From the NCBI GenBank assembly GCA_029212845.1, contig JARGPD010000001.1:33881-77739 (forward strand): 43,859 nucleotides of DNA, written 5' to 3'. A program made the translations under genes and the position numbers. Source of the stretch: Planctomycetota bacterium (lineage in GTDB: Bacteria > Planctomycetota > UBA1135 > GCA-002686595). Numbering within the stretch: the stretch's first letter is position 1; each line of letters starts with the position of its first letter. This document shows, in pieces, positions 1 to 10,300 of the stretch. Under the pieces are notes generated by a model, which was not told the DNA's origin, did no database searches, and worked only from the letters and a program-made list of their open reading frames with translations.

Positions 1-74
1 CCCCCGCGGCACCCGGGGCAACCCCACCCGCCCGCCCGTATTGGCCCCCCCCGGCGGGGTGGGGGTTTCTGGCA

Positions 75-104
75 CCCGCGCCCCGCCCGACCCCCGGGCG
101 CGGG
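75..104 (-). terminator. GC-rich hairpin downstream of the OmpA-type lipoprotein gene
   Basis: A perfect 9-bp stem (75-83 with 96-104) lies about 30 bases past the stop codon of the OmpA-type gene. There is no T-run after it on the minus strand, so termination is only inferred from its place. The first 74 bases of the window hold further C/G runs able to pair and no gene that I can see. Confidence 0.4.
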
Positions 105-134
105 CAGGGCCGCTCTTCGCTGGATCGCGCCGTA

Positions 135-776
135 CTACTTGTGGACGACGATCTCGACGCGGCGGTTGCGCGCCTTGCCGTCCTTGCTTGCGTTGTCGGC
201 CACCGGCGCGTATTCGCCATGGCTCACCAGGACGCAGGAGGAGTCCGGGATGCCGCACTCGGTCACGAAGTACTCGAGCACGCTCATCGCGCGCTGAGCT
301 GCGAGGTCGCGGTTGGACTTGAACTTCGACTTGGAGATCTGGTCGGAGTCGGTGTGCCCCTCGATCCAGAGGGTCCCGTCGCTGTGCTCGCGGCGCAGGA
401 GGTCGGCCACCTCGCGCAGGGCGTTCTTGCCGTTGGCCGAGAGGTCTGCCTTGCCAGAGGGGAAAGAGATCGAGGAGGGCACCGAGATCACCAGGTCGCC
501 ACCGCGCATGCCGACCTCGACACCGCTGTCGAAGGTGGGCAGGATCGGAGCGTTGGCGACCTCAGCGCGGGCCGCGTTCAGGTCGCTGCTCGCGTTGGAC
601 AGGGCCGCCTGGGTCTGGTCCAGCTGGCTGCGAAGGCTCTGGTTCTCGGACTTCAGCGAGGTCCGCTCTTCACGCAGTGCTGCGATCTCGGCCTCGTAGT
701 CGTCGACGACCTTCTGGGATGCGCAGCCGGCCGCAAGGGGCAGCAGCGCGAGGAGGGCAAGGGCTTTGTGTTTCAT
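135..776 (-). CDS. OmpA-family peptidoglycan-binding lipoprotein
   Basis: A 213-residue protein with a lipoprotein signal peptide: a basic start, a hydrophobic stretch and lipobox LAAGC, giving Cys18 as the lipidated residue. Residues about 24-75 are heptad-rich (EAEIAALREERTSLKSENQ) and likely form a coiled coil, as in Lpp-like spacers. The C-terminal half is an OmpA-like domain with the GHTDSDQ motif and the NRDLAAQRA and NRRVEI segments, whose Asp and Arg residues bind diaminopimelate in this family. It should anchor the outer membrane to peptidoglycan. I start it at the ATG at 776, because the longer frame back to 947 adds a segment overlapping the prepilin peptidase and buries the signal peptide. 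It is the last gene of the lipoprotein/prepilin peptidase cluster. Pal or a general OmpA-like lipoprotein are both possible; no TolB or tol genes are nearby. Confidence 0.9.
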   Translation of the reverse strand: MKHKALALLALLPLAAGCASQKVVDDYEAEIAALREERTSLKSENQSLRSQLDQTQAALSNASSDLNAARAEVANAPILPTFDSGVEVGMRGGDLVISVPSSISFPSGKADLSANGKNALREVADLLRREHSDGTLWIEGHTDSDQISKSKFKSNRDLAAQRAMSVLEYFVTECGIPDSSCVLVSHGEYAPVADNASKDGKARNRRVEIVVHK

Positions 777-867
777 CCGGGCTCCGCGGGGGCAGGGTCT
801 GGGGGCAGGGTCTGTCGGGTGGGAAGGGGGTGTGCACGCCCTTCGAACCGCGCGAACGTGGGCGGAG

Positions 868-1818
868 CTAGAGGGCGAACAGGCGCTCGACCACATTCTT
901 CCAAGCCAGCAGGACGACTCCAATACCAATTCCCAAATAGGGCCCAAATGGCAGGTATCGCGCGGCGATCCGGGCGCTCGCGAGGCTCCGTCCGAAGCTC
1001 TTGCCGGTCCCTCGGTCCCGCGCTCGCTTGCGCAGGAGGCACAGGAAGCGGATCAGGTTCGCGATGCCGGCGATGCTCGCCGCGAAGGACGCCACCAGGA
1101 GGGCCAGCAGGGCGCCCCCGGGTCCGATGAAGCCGCCAGCAGCCGCGAGCAGCTTGACGTCCCCGAAGCCCATCGCGTCCCGCTTGTACAGCAGCTTTCC
1201 GACCCAGGAGATCGCGATCAGGATCCCGCCCCCCACGGCCATGCCTGCCAAGCAGGCGGCCAAGCTAGCGATTCGGTCCACGCCACCGGCCGCCAGGGTC
1301 GCGGGGTCGGTCATGGCCCTAGCCAGGCTGGTCGAGTCGTGCAACTCGGGCACGACGAAGGCCACGAAGGGAGCCAAGAACATGCCCCCGATCGAGATCT
1401 GGTCGGGGATCTCGAAGAACTCGAAGTCGACGAAGGTCGCCACCACCAGGCCTGCCAGCACCGCCCAGCGCGCGAACAGGAGCAGGGAGGGCTCGGGGCC
1501 GGTCAGCTTGGCGGTCAGGAGGAAGAGGCCCGCGGTCAGGACCTCGACCAAGGGGTAGCGCCAGGAGATCGGTGTCTTGCACGAGCGGCAGCGGCCCAGC
1601 TGGATCAGCCACGACACCAAGGGCAGGTTCTCGCGCCAGGTCAAGGTCGCATCGCAGGAGGTGCACTTGGAGCGCTTGGGATGCGTCATCGTGACGCCCT
1701 CGCGCGGAAGCCGCCAGATAGCCGCGTTGAGGAACGAGCCGACGATCAGCCCGAACAGGGTCCATGAGACGTACCAGAAGGCCACCGGAGTCTCCGGTGG
1801 CCCCTCGACCAGGGCCAT
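868..1818 (-). CDS. pilD: Type IV prepilin peptidase (leader peptidase/N-methyltransferase, A24 family)
   Basis: A 316-residue polytopic inner-membrane aspartic protease that cleaves the leader of type IV prepilins and pseudopilins and methylates the new N-terminus. An N-terminal GSFLNAAIWRLPR segment is typical of the family. Two Cys pairs, CTSC (52-55) and CRSC (77-80), form the zinc-binding cytoplasmic loop. The two catalytic Asp candidates are in VDFEFFEIPD (about 131) and GFGD (220). Around six further hydrophobic segments follow. The chosen ATG at 1818 shares one base with the TGA of the upstream lipoprotein gene (TGATG), so translation is probably coupled; an in-frame ATG eight codons upstream is less likely. 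The pilus genes it would serve are at 22-33 kb in this window; no pilin gene is present here. Confidence 0.95.
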   Translation of the reverse strand: MALVEGPPETPVAFWYVSWTLFGLIVGSFLNAAIWRLPREGVTMTHPKRSKCTSCDATLTWRENLPLVSWLIQLGRCRSCKTPISWRYPLVEVLTAGLFLLTAKLTGPEPSLLLFARWAVLAGLVVATFVDFEFFEIPDQISIGGMFLAPFVAFVVPELHDSTSLARAMTDPATLAAGGVDRIASLAACLAGMAVGGGILIAISWVGKLLYKRDAMGFGDVKLLAAAGGFIGPGGALLALLVASFAASIAGIANLIRFLCLLRKRARDRGTGKSFGRSLASARIAARYLPFGPYLGIGIGVVLLAWKNVVERLFAL

Positions 1819-3698
1819 CACTGGCCCGCCTCTTCGATCCAACGCAGATCCACGAAGTCCACCATCGGCGGATCCCAGCTCTTCCCCGGCCCGATTTCCA
1901 ATTCAATCCACAGCCGGATCGCATCGCAGCGATCGAGCAGGGAGGCGTCCTCGACCGGGCCGACCGTCTCGATGTGCCCGTCGGGCCCCGGGCGCTCGCC
2001 CAAGAAGCGGAGATCCACGCTGCCCGCACCGGGCCGCGCGCCCACGAGGGCCGACCGCCAGCGGAGGTCGCCGCCGCCCGGCCGGAAGGGTGCCGACAGC
2101 ACGCCGACGCGCAGGGGCGCGGTCAGGGGGTTCGAGACTGGCCGCTGGAAGCCGAGGTCCGCCCGCCGCGGGGCGGGGTTCACGCTGACGCCGCCGCCAT
2201 CGCCGACCGTCAGGATCTCGCGCGCCTCCACGTCGCCGGAGAAGCGCATGCGCCCCCCCGCCGCCAGCAGCAGCGGGCCATCCACCGTGACCGAGCCGTC
2301 GATGAACAGATCGCCCCCCGCGACCAGCACGGTCCACGACTCACCGCGCAGCTTCGCCGCCTCGATCCAGTCCTGCAGCCCACCGACCCCGGCGTAGCCG
2401 ATCGGCGCCGTGCGCTTGGGAACGTCGAACTTGCCGGAGCGGCCGTACCACCCGCCCCAGGCCTCGTCGGGATCACGGGCCGCAAGCCCCTCCTCCACCG
2501 AGCGGAACAGGTCGCCATCGACCCGCAAGCTGCCTTGGGCCCGCAGCACCACCAGCCCATCGAGGTCGCTCAGGTCGAGCCGAACCCCGGCGGGCACCAG
2601 GAGACTAGCTGCGTGCAGGTCACCACGCGCCGCCCGCAGAGGCGTCGAGTCCCCCGCCAACAGGACGTCCCCTGCGGTGCCATCCCCCGCCGCCATCGGC
2701 AGCCGCACCGTCACCACCCCGGTGCCGTCCCAGGTCGCGGTCCCGTCCACCCCTGGTACCTCTGCCGGCGATCGCAGGGCGCGGGACAGGAACTCCTCCC
2801 GGTGCACCCGGCTGCCGCCCTCATCGGCGCGCACGACCACCGTGAGGGTCGCCGGAAGCTGACTCAGGGCCCACGCGCTGCGCACGGGATGCCCACCTAG
2901 GTCCAGCGGCGCCGCCGCCCCCTCGTGGACCCAGAGGTGGTACTCGCCGGGCTCGAGGGTGCGTGGCCTCAGCGCTCCGTCGGTGTCGTCCATGGCGCGC
3001 AGCTCGATGCGTGCGCCTTCCTTGCTGTTCGCGATCAACACGGCCTCGAGTGGGATCATCTCGAACCAACCGCTGCCTTCGCCGTTGCCACCCGGAGGCG
3101 GACCCGCCCGGAAGCGCTTCAGCTCGAAGGCGTCCGAGGAGAGCGAGCGGGGGTCCAGGGGCTCATCGCAGGTCAGCTGCAGCGGCTCCGAGGTGCCCAC
3201 CTCGTAGCTCTCGAGGACCAAGGGCGCCGCGCGGTCCGGGCTCTCGTCCAGGAACTGAACGCGCTGCTCGCTGACGACCCGGAAGCTGGTCTGGAAGCTC
3301 TGGGCGAGGAGGGTCCCGCTGCGACTGCGGATCCCCGAGGGCGCGGGGTAGCCGAGCAGCTCGACGTTGACCCGCTCCCCCGGACGCAGCCCCCCATCGC
3401 TGAGGTCGCTGCGCATGGCCAGCCTAGGGTGGAACACCAGCTGGGCCTCGTGGACCTCGAAGTGACCCGCGATCGAACGCCCGGCCTCGTCCACGACGCG
3501 CGCGCTCGCGCGGGTCACGGAGGCTGGGTCGAGCTCGGCCGAGAAGTGCATCACCAGCGGCTCGTTGAGCAGCACTCCTTCCTGGCCCGCTTGGCGGAAG
3601 GCGGTCAACAGGACACCTTCGTGCACCGCGGCCTCCCGGGCGCAGGCTCCGAAGAAGAGGCCGGCTGCGACGAGCGCGCCGAGGGGCAGGAGCTTCAT
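1818..3698 (-). CDS. Large secreted lipoprotein with Ig-like (SbsA/Big_5-type) domain, cassette member 5
   Basis: About 626 residues. The N-terminus has a lipoprotein signal ending in FFGAC (Cys19 from the ATG at 3698; another ATG lies three codons upstream at 3707). Residues about 35-115 read like an SbsA/Big_5 Ig-like domain: EPLVMHFSAELDPASVTRAS, then a GHFEV strand and LVFHPRL. A similar segment follows (EPLQLTCDEPLDPRSLSSDA). The middle has short repeated beta-strand pieces (GDLFIDGSVTVDGPLLLAAG), like the strands of the two larger neighbours but without their glycine blocks. The C-terminus, IRLWIELEIG then PPMVDFVDLRW, matches the module ending the other four lipoproteins. Its stop codon overlaps the pilD start. 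Function unknown; the overlap points to a role with the pilus/secretion system. The protein call is sure, the domain names are my reading. Confidence 0.85.
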   Translation of the reverse strand: MKLLPLGALVAAGLFFGACAREAAVHEGVLLTAFRQAGQEGVLLNEPLVMHFSAELDPASVTRASARVVDEAGRSIAGHFEVHEAQLVFHPRLAMRSDLSDGGLRPGERVNVELLGYPAPSGIRSRSGTLLAQSFQTSFRVVSEQRVQFLDESPDRAAPLVLESYEVGTSEPLQLTCDEPLDPRSLSSDAFELKRFRAGPPPGGNGEGSGWFEMIPLEAVLIANSKEGARIELRAMDDTDGALRPRTLEPGEYHLWVHEGAAAPLDLGGHPVRSAWALSQLPATLTVVVRADEGGSRVHREEFLSRALRSPAEVPGVDGTATWDGTGVVTVRLPMAAGDGTAGDVLLAGDSTPLRAARGDLHAASLLVPAGVRLDLSDLDGLVVLRAQGSLRVDGDLFRSVEEGLAARDPDEAWGGWYGRSGKFDVPKRTAPIGYAGVGGLQDWIEAAKLRGESWTVLVAGGDLFIDGSVTVDGPLLLAAGGRMRFSGDVEAREILTVGDGGGVSVNPAPRRADLGFQRPVSNPLTAPLRVGVLSAPFRPGGGDLRWRSALVGARPGAGSVDLRFLGERPGPDGHIETVGPVEDASLLDRCDAIRLWIELEIGPGKSWDPPMVDFVDLRWIEEAGQ

Positions 3699-3789
3699 GG
3701 CACCCATTGAAGCAAACCACTGCCCGGAACACCCAGGCCCGTGCGCACGTTCGAAGGGAGGCAGGTCCCGGGCTCACCCCTCGGGTCGC

Positions 3790-3990
3790 TAGCCCGGATC
3801 CATCACCACGATCCGCGCCAGCACGCCTCACCGGCCGGCTTCGCCAGCCTTCCGGCGATTGGCGGCACTTCTGGAACGCCACCGTCCTCGACGGGGCGTA
3901 AACCCCGGCTCCGGGCGTTGACGCCCCCGAAGCACCGTCAATCGCCGACTGAGGCACACTGGCCCGGATCGTGGTGAGGGATCCGGGCTA
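3790..3990. repeat. 201-bp near-palindromic element, MITE-like
   Basis: The outer arms 3790-3830 and 3950-3990 are inverted copies, 36 of 41 bases identical, both starting TAGCCCGGATCC at the element end. The pairing continues inward: CGGCGATTG plus about 55 further bases align to the opposite arm with scattered mismatches, so nearly the whole element folds into one long hairpin apart from about 20 extra bases in the left arm (about 3831-3850). CTAG flanks both ends, compatible with a 4-bp target duplication as made by some IS families. It lies between two cassette genes, and its right end supplies the TAG stop codon of the upstream lipoprotein gene. It has no coding capacity. A non-autonomous mobile element is the best guess; a large bidirectional terminator or structured RNA is the alternative. 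Confidence 0.75.
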
Positions 3991-6900
3991 GAAGCCGAAC
4001 CGCACGCGCAGCCAGTCCAAGGCAGGCAGCTCGCTGTCGAGCGCCAGCTGGTCGACCTCGAAGCGCACCTCGAAGCGCAGGAAGTCCAAGTCGCCTGCCG
4101 GCACCGCAGCGAAGTCAGCAGGGTCCGACGTCCAGTCGACCAGCGGCGCGGACAGGTCGGGCAGGCCGAGGGCGTCCGCCTTGGCCCCTTGGAAGCGCAG
4201 GTTGATCAACGAGCCCGGGGTCATGGCACCAGGCACCTTGGAGCTGATCGGACCGACCGAGCGCGGGAACACACGGACCTGGGAGCCGGCAGGCGGCTGG
4301 AACAGATGCAGCGGCGCCTTGTCCGACCCCTCGACGAGCAGGTCGAGCACGCCCGTCGGCTCGTCGTAGGTGGCCTCTGCAACACGGAAGCGCGCTCGGT
4401 TGAAGCTGAACGCCAGGTCTTCGAGCTCGATCGTCGCGAAGCGCAGGAGCCGAGGGTTGCGCAGGTACAAGTCGTCCATCGACCCTGCGAGGGAGGACGC
4501 ATCGAGCAAGAGGTGTGCTCCGTCCGGGGCGACGTGTGGGAGCGCGGGCGCGAGCCCAAGCGCCACGGGACCGATCAGCACCGCCTCGTCGTCGAGCAGG
4601 TCATCCCCATCCGCATCGAGCAGGTCGCCCGACGCGAGGTCGAGACCGCCGAAGCCCACGCTCACCGCGTCCAGGCTGCCACTTGAGGTGAAGGCCATGC
4701 CGCCCAGTCCGAGCCACTTCGAGCGAGCGCGGCTCACGCGACCGAAGTCCGAGAGCAGGACCTGGGCATCGGGGAGGCAGAGCTCCTCCAAGCTGGTCGC
4801 ACCGGGCATGGGGTTCTTGACGACCACATGGTTCGCCGGATCATGGACGTGCACCTGGATCAGCCCGGGGCCGCCGCTGCCGCCCGCGTTCGTGCTCTGG
4901 GTGCCGAGGACACCTGCGCCCCCCGCTCCCCCCACTGCCGACAGGGCGTTCGCTGGCACACCGTCGAAGATCAACCGACCGCCGGTCATCAGGATCACGT
5001 GGCCACCCGAGCCACCACCCGAGCCTCCGCCGAGGTGGTCGTTGCCGATCGTGCTCTCGCCCGAGCCGCCACGCCCACCGTTGGCGGCGATGCGACCCGT
5101 GCCCTTCACGAGGATGTCGCCGAGGACGCGCAGCTCGAGGCCGCCCGCACCACCGGCACCGCCACAGCCCTTCTCGTCCGACGACGGGGACCATGTGGGA
5201 TGCGGGAAGCTCGCGCTGGGGATCGCGTCGCCGCCGGCTCCACCGCCAGCTCCGGCGATCAGCCCGCTGAGCTCGCCTGGGACGCGCGCGCTCCCGTTCC
5301 AGCTCGCTCCGTAGTAGTCATCGCCTGGGTCCCCGTTGGTGAAGGCCAGGGGCCCCGCGCTGCCCCCGGCTGCGGGCACCAGCCCGGTCAGGGCGCCGGT
5401 GCCCCCACCGTCCCAGCCCGGCTCGACCGCCGTGCCGGACAGCCCGATGTCAGTGGCACCGAGGGCGTCCGCCGCTAAGGCCCCGCCCCCACCGCCGCCG
5501 GGGCGCCTGTTGAGCTTGGGCCCGGTTCCGTGCCCGGACTCACCTCCGCCACCCCCGCCGCCCGGAGCCATCAGCGGACCCAAGCCGCTGCCGCCCTGGG
5601 GGGTCGAGCTCGTGACGAGCCAGCTCGCGACACCTCCCGTGCCCCCACCGGCCGCACCAGCTGCCCCGGGCTCGGGGAGGTGACCGGTTCCGAGGGTCGC
5701 GACGTCGGCGGCATCGAAGCCGCTCAGGTCGATCCGGCCCGCGAGGATCAGCTTGCCCGAGACGCGGACCTGGAACGGCTTGGGACCGATCAGCCGCAGG
5801 ATCGCGTCCTCCTGAACGACGAGGTGGCGCACATCGATCACCCCGCCCGAGACGGACTGGGCCTTCGATGGGACGAACGGCAGGCTGGCATCCGGCCCGA
5901 GGTCACCACCTGTGAGCTGCTGGTTGCCCGAGGAGTCCAGCACGATCGTGACGCCGGACGGGATCACCCAGTCGAAGGCGCCGTCGCTGCCTCCCTTGCC
6001 CTCGAAGTCGAGCGCAGCGGACAGCTTCCCCGACTCGCCCCAGACCGCCTTGGGCTCCGCGAACTCGGCGGCGACATCCTCCATGGTCCCGACCCCGCCG
6101 AACGCGAAGTCCTCGAGGTACTCGTCCGCCTCGCGATCCACGGGGACGAGCCCCGGGTGCAGGGGCGTCAGTGTCTGGAAGCGGGCGAAGTCGACCTGGT
6201 CGACCAGGCCCGTGTTGCCCGAGAGGTCTTCGAATCCTGCATCGATCCGCAGCCGCAGCTCGCGGCCCTGGGGCAGCACCCCGACGGGATCGATGCGGAT
6301 GGTGGTCCCCGACTCGGCGCAGTTGGCCTCGAGGGTCAACTCGGCGGGCACCAGCACCCAAAGCCCGCTCCCGGGCGGATCCATGACCTCGAGGGCGATG
6401 CGCTCGGAGCTGATGTTCTGGCTGCTCGGGTGCACCGGCTGGTCCAGCTCCAGCATGAGGTGGACCGCGGACTCGGGCACGCTGTAGAGGTTCAGGCCCT
6501 GGTCCTGGACCGACCCAAAGGTGCCCGTCGCGGGGTAGGCCACGAACTCCTCGACGGACGATCCCGTCACGATGTACGAGGACTTGGGTCCTGGGTCGAT
6601 GACGCTGCCATCGGGGTTGAGCGCACGCACCAAAGCGAGGGGCGGGCCGGCCTTCGGATCGAAGAAGGCCGAGGGTCCCGCGAGGGAGGTCACCAAGGTG
6701 GACTCGTGGGAGTCCTCGAGCAGTTGTCCACTCGCGGAGCCGACGACCGAGCTCATGCCGGAGTCGGTCCCCCAGACCTGCAGCCCATAGACCACACCAC
6801 CAAGTGCCAAGCCGGCGTCGCTCAGGTCAGGCTCGAGCGGGCATGCGGGCTGGAAGCGAACCCGGCTGGGCGTGACCAGCTCGAAGGTCCCGATGGCCGG

Positions 6901-7143
6901 CATCCCCGACCCGTCACGAAGGCTGACCGAGTTGCTGCTGATCGTCGAAAAGTCCACCGGTGCGCTGAAGGTCAGGTCGATCGGGCGGTTGACCTGCCAC
7001 ACGGCTCCGTCGGGCGCTGAGACGTCCGACAGGAGGAAGGCGGTGGCCGGAGGGGCCGTTCCAGAGGAGGAGTCCTGGGAGCTACAGCTGGCGAGCGAGG
7101 CCAAGAGGAGCAGCCCGAGCGAAGCTGCGTGGCGAGCGTTCAT
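3988..7143 (-). CDS. Giant glycine-rich Ig-like lipoprotein, cassette member 4
   Basis: A 1051-residue protein starting at the ATG at 7143 with signal peptide MNARHAASLGLLLLASLASC (Cys20 lipidated). Residues about 45-115 form an Ig-like Big_5/SbsA domain (RPIDLTFSAPVDFSTISSNS, then RVRFQPACP). A second such region lies near 270-350. From about 480 to 760 it becomes extremely Gly-rich (GGGGGGGESGHG, GGAGGAGGLELRVLGD) with strands such as GKLILAGRIDLSG between, suggesting a stacked beta structure. The fixed words DEKGCGGAGG and TIGNDHLGGGSGGGSGGH recur in the paralog upstream. The C-terminus, LRFEVRFEVDQ to PALDWLRVRFGF, is the shared cassette module. It has its own 180-bp upstream spacer holding a strong terminator of the gene before. 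Function unknown; surface exposed by inference from the lipobox. Confidence 0.88.
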   Translation of the reverse strand: MNARHAASLGLLLLASLASCSSQDSSSGTAPPATAFLLSDVSAPDGAVWQVNRPIDLTFSAPVDFSTISSNSVSLRDGSGMPAIGTFELVTPSRVRFQPACPLEPDLSDAGLALGGVVYGLQVWGTDSGMSSVVGSASGQLLEDSHESTLVTSLAGPSAFFDPKAGPPLALVRALNPDGSVIDPGPKSSYIVTGSSVEEFVAYPATGTFGSVQDQGLNLYSVPESAVHLMLELDQPVHPSSQNISSERIALEVMDPPGSGLWVLVPAELTLEANCAESGTTIRIDPVGVLPQGRELRLRIDAGFEDLSGNTGLVDQVDFARFQTLTPLHPGLVPVDREADEYLEDFAFGGVGTMEDVAAEFAEPKAVWGESGKLSAALDFEGKGGSDGAFDWVIPSGVTIVLDSSGNQQLTGGDLGPDASLPFVPSKAQSVSGGVIDVRHLVVQEDAILRLIGPKPFQVRVSGKLILAGRIDLSGFDAADVATLGTGHLPEPGAAGAAGGGTGGVASWLVTSSTPQGGSGLGPLMAPGGGGGGGESGHGTGPKLNRRPGGGGGGALAADALGATDIGLSGTAVEPGWDGGGTGALTGLVPAAGGSAGPLAFTNGDPGDDYYGASWNGSARVPGELSGLIAGAGGGAGGDAIPSASFPHPTWSPSSDEKGCGGAGGAGGLELRVLGDILVKGTGRIAANGGRGGSGESTIGNDHLGGGSGGGSGGHVILMTGGRLIFDGVPANALSAVGGAGGAGVLGTQSTNAGGSGGPGLIQVHVHDPANHVVVKNPMPGATSLEELCLPDAQVLLSDFGRVSRARSKWLGLGGMAFTSSGSLDAVSVGFGGLDLASGDLLDADGDDLLDDEAVLIGPVALGLAPALPHVAPDGAHLLLDASSLAGSMDDLYLRNPRLLRFATIELEDLAFSFNRARFRVAEATYDEPTGVLDLLVEGSDKAPLHLFQPPAGSQVRVFPRSVGPISSKVPGAMTPGSLINLRFQGAKADALGLPDLSAPLVDWTSDPADFAAVPAGDLDFLRFEVRFEVDQLALDSELPALDWLRVRFGF

Positions 7144-7270
7144 GGGAAGTGCGAGGCTGGGGGTGCAGGGATGGACCAGGACTCTACCTCCACGGAACGG
7201 CGGCGTTACACCGGTTCCCACCGCAGACCGAGGCTGCGCCGGGCCTCGCTCGACGGCGCAAGGGAAACGC

Positions 7271-7309
7271 ACGAGGCCCCGCTGGATGCTAGATCCAGCG
7301 GGGCCTCGT
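7271..7309 (-). terminator. Strong hairpin terminator after cassette member 3
   Basis: A perfect 17-bp stem (7271-7287 with 7293-7309) and a 5-base loop, 16 bases past the stop codon of the 1072-residue lipoprotein gene, followed on the minus strand by TGCGTTTCCC. The U-tract is weak but the stem is the most stable small hairpin in the window. It would separate transcription of members 1-3 from members 4-5 and pilD. Confidence 0.75.
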
Positions 7310-7325
7310 CGCGAAGGGCTTCGAA

Positions 7326-10300
7326 CTAGAAGCGGAACATCAGGCGCAGGAAGTCGAGCGCCGGACGCGGGCTGGACTCGGTCAGTCCGGCACCCAGGGC
7401 GTCGAGGTCGAAGGTGACCTCGAAGCGGATGAAGTCCACGGTGCCCGCGACCTCGTCGTTGATGTCGGCGATGTCCGTCACCCAGCCAGAGCCGCCGAGG
7501 GACGGATCAGGCTGACCGTCAACACCCGCGACGGCAGACTCGAAGGCGAACTTGACCGCCACGCTGTCGGGCAGGAAGTTCTTCTGGCTGCTGGTGACGA
7601 CCCGGAACGAGGCCGGACGAAGCACGTACTCGACCCCGCCGGCCGGGTTGAACGTCGTCAGTGCCGGAGCCGGCGAGCCGTCGACGACGAGGGTCAGCGT
7701 CAGCGCCGCGATGTCCGAGGTCGCAGAGGCGACGTTGAAGTTCACGAAGTTCGACGGGTTGCCCACCTCGCGAAGCGAGATCGTGGCATCACGCAAAAGC
7801 TGCGGGTTGCGCAGGTACATGTCGTCGAGCGTGCCGCTCAAGCTAGCCGCGTCGACCGTGAGGGTGCGACCGCCAACTCCGATGCTGGGCAGGGCGGGGG
7901 CGGCCACCAGGGAGACCGGACCAAGGATGTCCGCAAGCGGGTCGACCAGGTCGTCGTCATCAAGGTCTTGGACGAGGCCCGTTGCGGGATCGACACCGTT
8001 GAAGAAGAAGGTCAGGTCGTCCAGACCGCCGCCGGGGTTGAAGCTGGCGTTGCCGACAGCGATCCACTGGGAGCGGGCCTTCGACAGCGCGCCGAAGGAC
8101 GGTACGAGCTGCAGGGCATCGGGAAGGGTCACCTCGTCCAAGGTGTTGGCCGTCCCCAACGGGTTCAGGAACACGATGTTCGAGGTCGGGTCCAGGACGT
8201 GAACCTGCACGATCCCCGGACCGCCGGAGCCACCAGCGTTGGTCGACTCGGTACCACTGGCACCCTTGCCAGCTTGGCCGCCACGGGCCGAGATGCAGTT
8301 CGCGGCAACGCCGTCGAAGACCAGTTGGCTGCCTGCCTCGAGCACGATGTGTCCGCCGGAACCGCCACCGGAACCGCCACCAAGGTGGTCGTTGCCGATG
8401 GTGTTCTCGCCAGCACCACCCTTGCCACCATTGGCCAGGATGACACCGTCGTTCTCGAACTGGATGTTGCCGAGGGCCAGCATGTGCAGCGAACCACCGC
8501 CGCCAGCGCCGCCGCAACCCTTCTCATCCGTACCTGCGGCCCAGTTGGGGTGCGGGAAGCTGTTGGCCGGGACGGCATCGCCGCCTCCGCCACCGCCGCC
8601 ACCGGCCCAGGGAGTGTTGAGCTCACCGACGGTCACGACCTCGGTCACGCTGTCGTAGGCGACACCGAAGAAGTCGTTTTCAGCCGAAGAGTCCTGGAAG
8701 GGAAGGGCGCCGGGAAGGCCACCTTTCGGCGGCTTGAGCTTGGACACCGCGCCGGTCGCCGAAGCTCCACCATTCCAACCGGACTCAGCGATGACGCCGA
8801 AGGGCAGGTTGTCCGTGGGACCGGTCGCATCGTGACCGAGGCCACCGGCACCGCCGCCGCCGGGGCGACGCTGGGTCTTGCCGCCGGTACCGAAGCCGGC
8901 CTCGCCACCTTGGCCGCCCAGGTTGGGAGCGCCCCAAGCACCAAAGCCATTGCCGCCCTGGGGCGTCGAGGTGGTCGTCAGGAAGCTGGCCGTACCACCG
9001 GAGCCACCGCCGGCCGCACCGGCCGAGCCGATCTCCGGCTGGTTGCCCGTGTTCAGCGTTGCGACGTCCTGACGGTCGAAGCCCGACAGGTCGAGGGTGC
9101 CGCGGATCACCACGTTGCCCGAGGCCTGGATCTTGACCGGGTTGACGCCCTGACACTTGATCGTGGCGCCGGGCATGATGACGAGGTGGCGGACGTTGAC
9201 CGCGCCCCCGACGACCTGCTGCTGCTTGGTCGCGACGAAGGTCCCGAGACCGGACATGTCATCCCCGATGTTGCCGCCATTGATGGTCACCGCACCGCTC
9301 GTATCGAGCAGCACGAGCTGGCCGCTCGGCACGACCCAGTCGAACTGGCCGTCGGACCCACCGGTGCCGGTGAAGGCGAAGGCGGCCGAGAGCTGGCCGT
9401 CCTTCCAGATGGCGCGCGGCTCGGCGAACGGAGCCTTGTTGTCCTCGATGCTGCCGAAGGTGCCTGCGGCCAGGTTGAAGGACTCGTTGATCTCGTCGGC
9501 ACCGTCATCGGTCGGCGTCAGGGTCGGGAAGTCGACGGCCGTCACGCGGAAGTGAGCGAAGTTGTCAACCTGAAGCTGGTTGCGGTCCCCCACCAGGTCC
9601 TCGAACTCGGTGGTGACGACGACGCGCAGCTCGCTGTCCTGGGGCAGGATGCCCTGGGGCTGGAGACGAAGGGTCGCGCCCGTCGTGCTGCAGTTGCGGT
9701 CGAGCTTGACCTCGGTAGCCACCCGGATCCAGTTGCTGGGGCCGCCCGCGAGGTCCAAGGCCTCGAGGTAGACGCGATCATCGGAGATGTTCGCTTCCGC
9801 CGGGTTGACCGGTTGGTTGAACTCGACGAGGACGGCGAGCTGGGTCGACGTGTCGCTGTAGAGGTTGAGACCTTGGTCCAGGGGCTGGTTGAAGGTCTGG
9901 GTGGCCGAGTCGAACTCGAACTCGATCGGAGCACCCGCCCCACCGGAAGTCTCGATGTAGGTGACCGAATCGCTGGGGTTGATCACGGAGCCGTCGACCG
10001 CGTACTGGCGCACGACTGGAGTCGGGGGCCCGTTCTTGATGTCGATGAACGCCACCGCGGGCGTCGCGGTGCTCGGCGTGATGAAGGTCCGGTACTGGGA
10101 GTTCTTCAGGGCCACGCCCTCGGTCGACTCCACCGACAGACCGCTACCGCCTTGCAGTCCGAGGACCGCGATCTGGTAGTTGATCCCGCCGATCTTGAAC
10201 CCAGAGTCGCTCAGGTCTCCGAGCGTCGGGCAGGTGGGCTGGAAGCGCACCTGCTTCGAATCGATGAGCTCGAAGGCGCCGGAGGCCGGCATGCCGTTGA

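Noticed and set aside
4860-9060. Glycine-rich repeats as a CRISPR or tandem-repeat array
   Set aside because: The repetition is at protein level (Gly codons) without constant-length DNA repeats and spacers.
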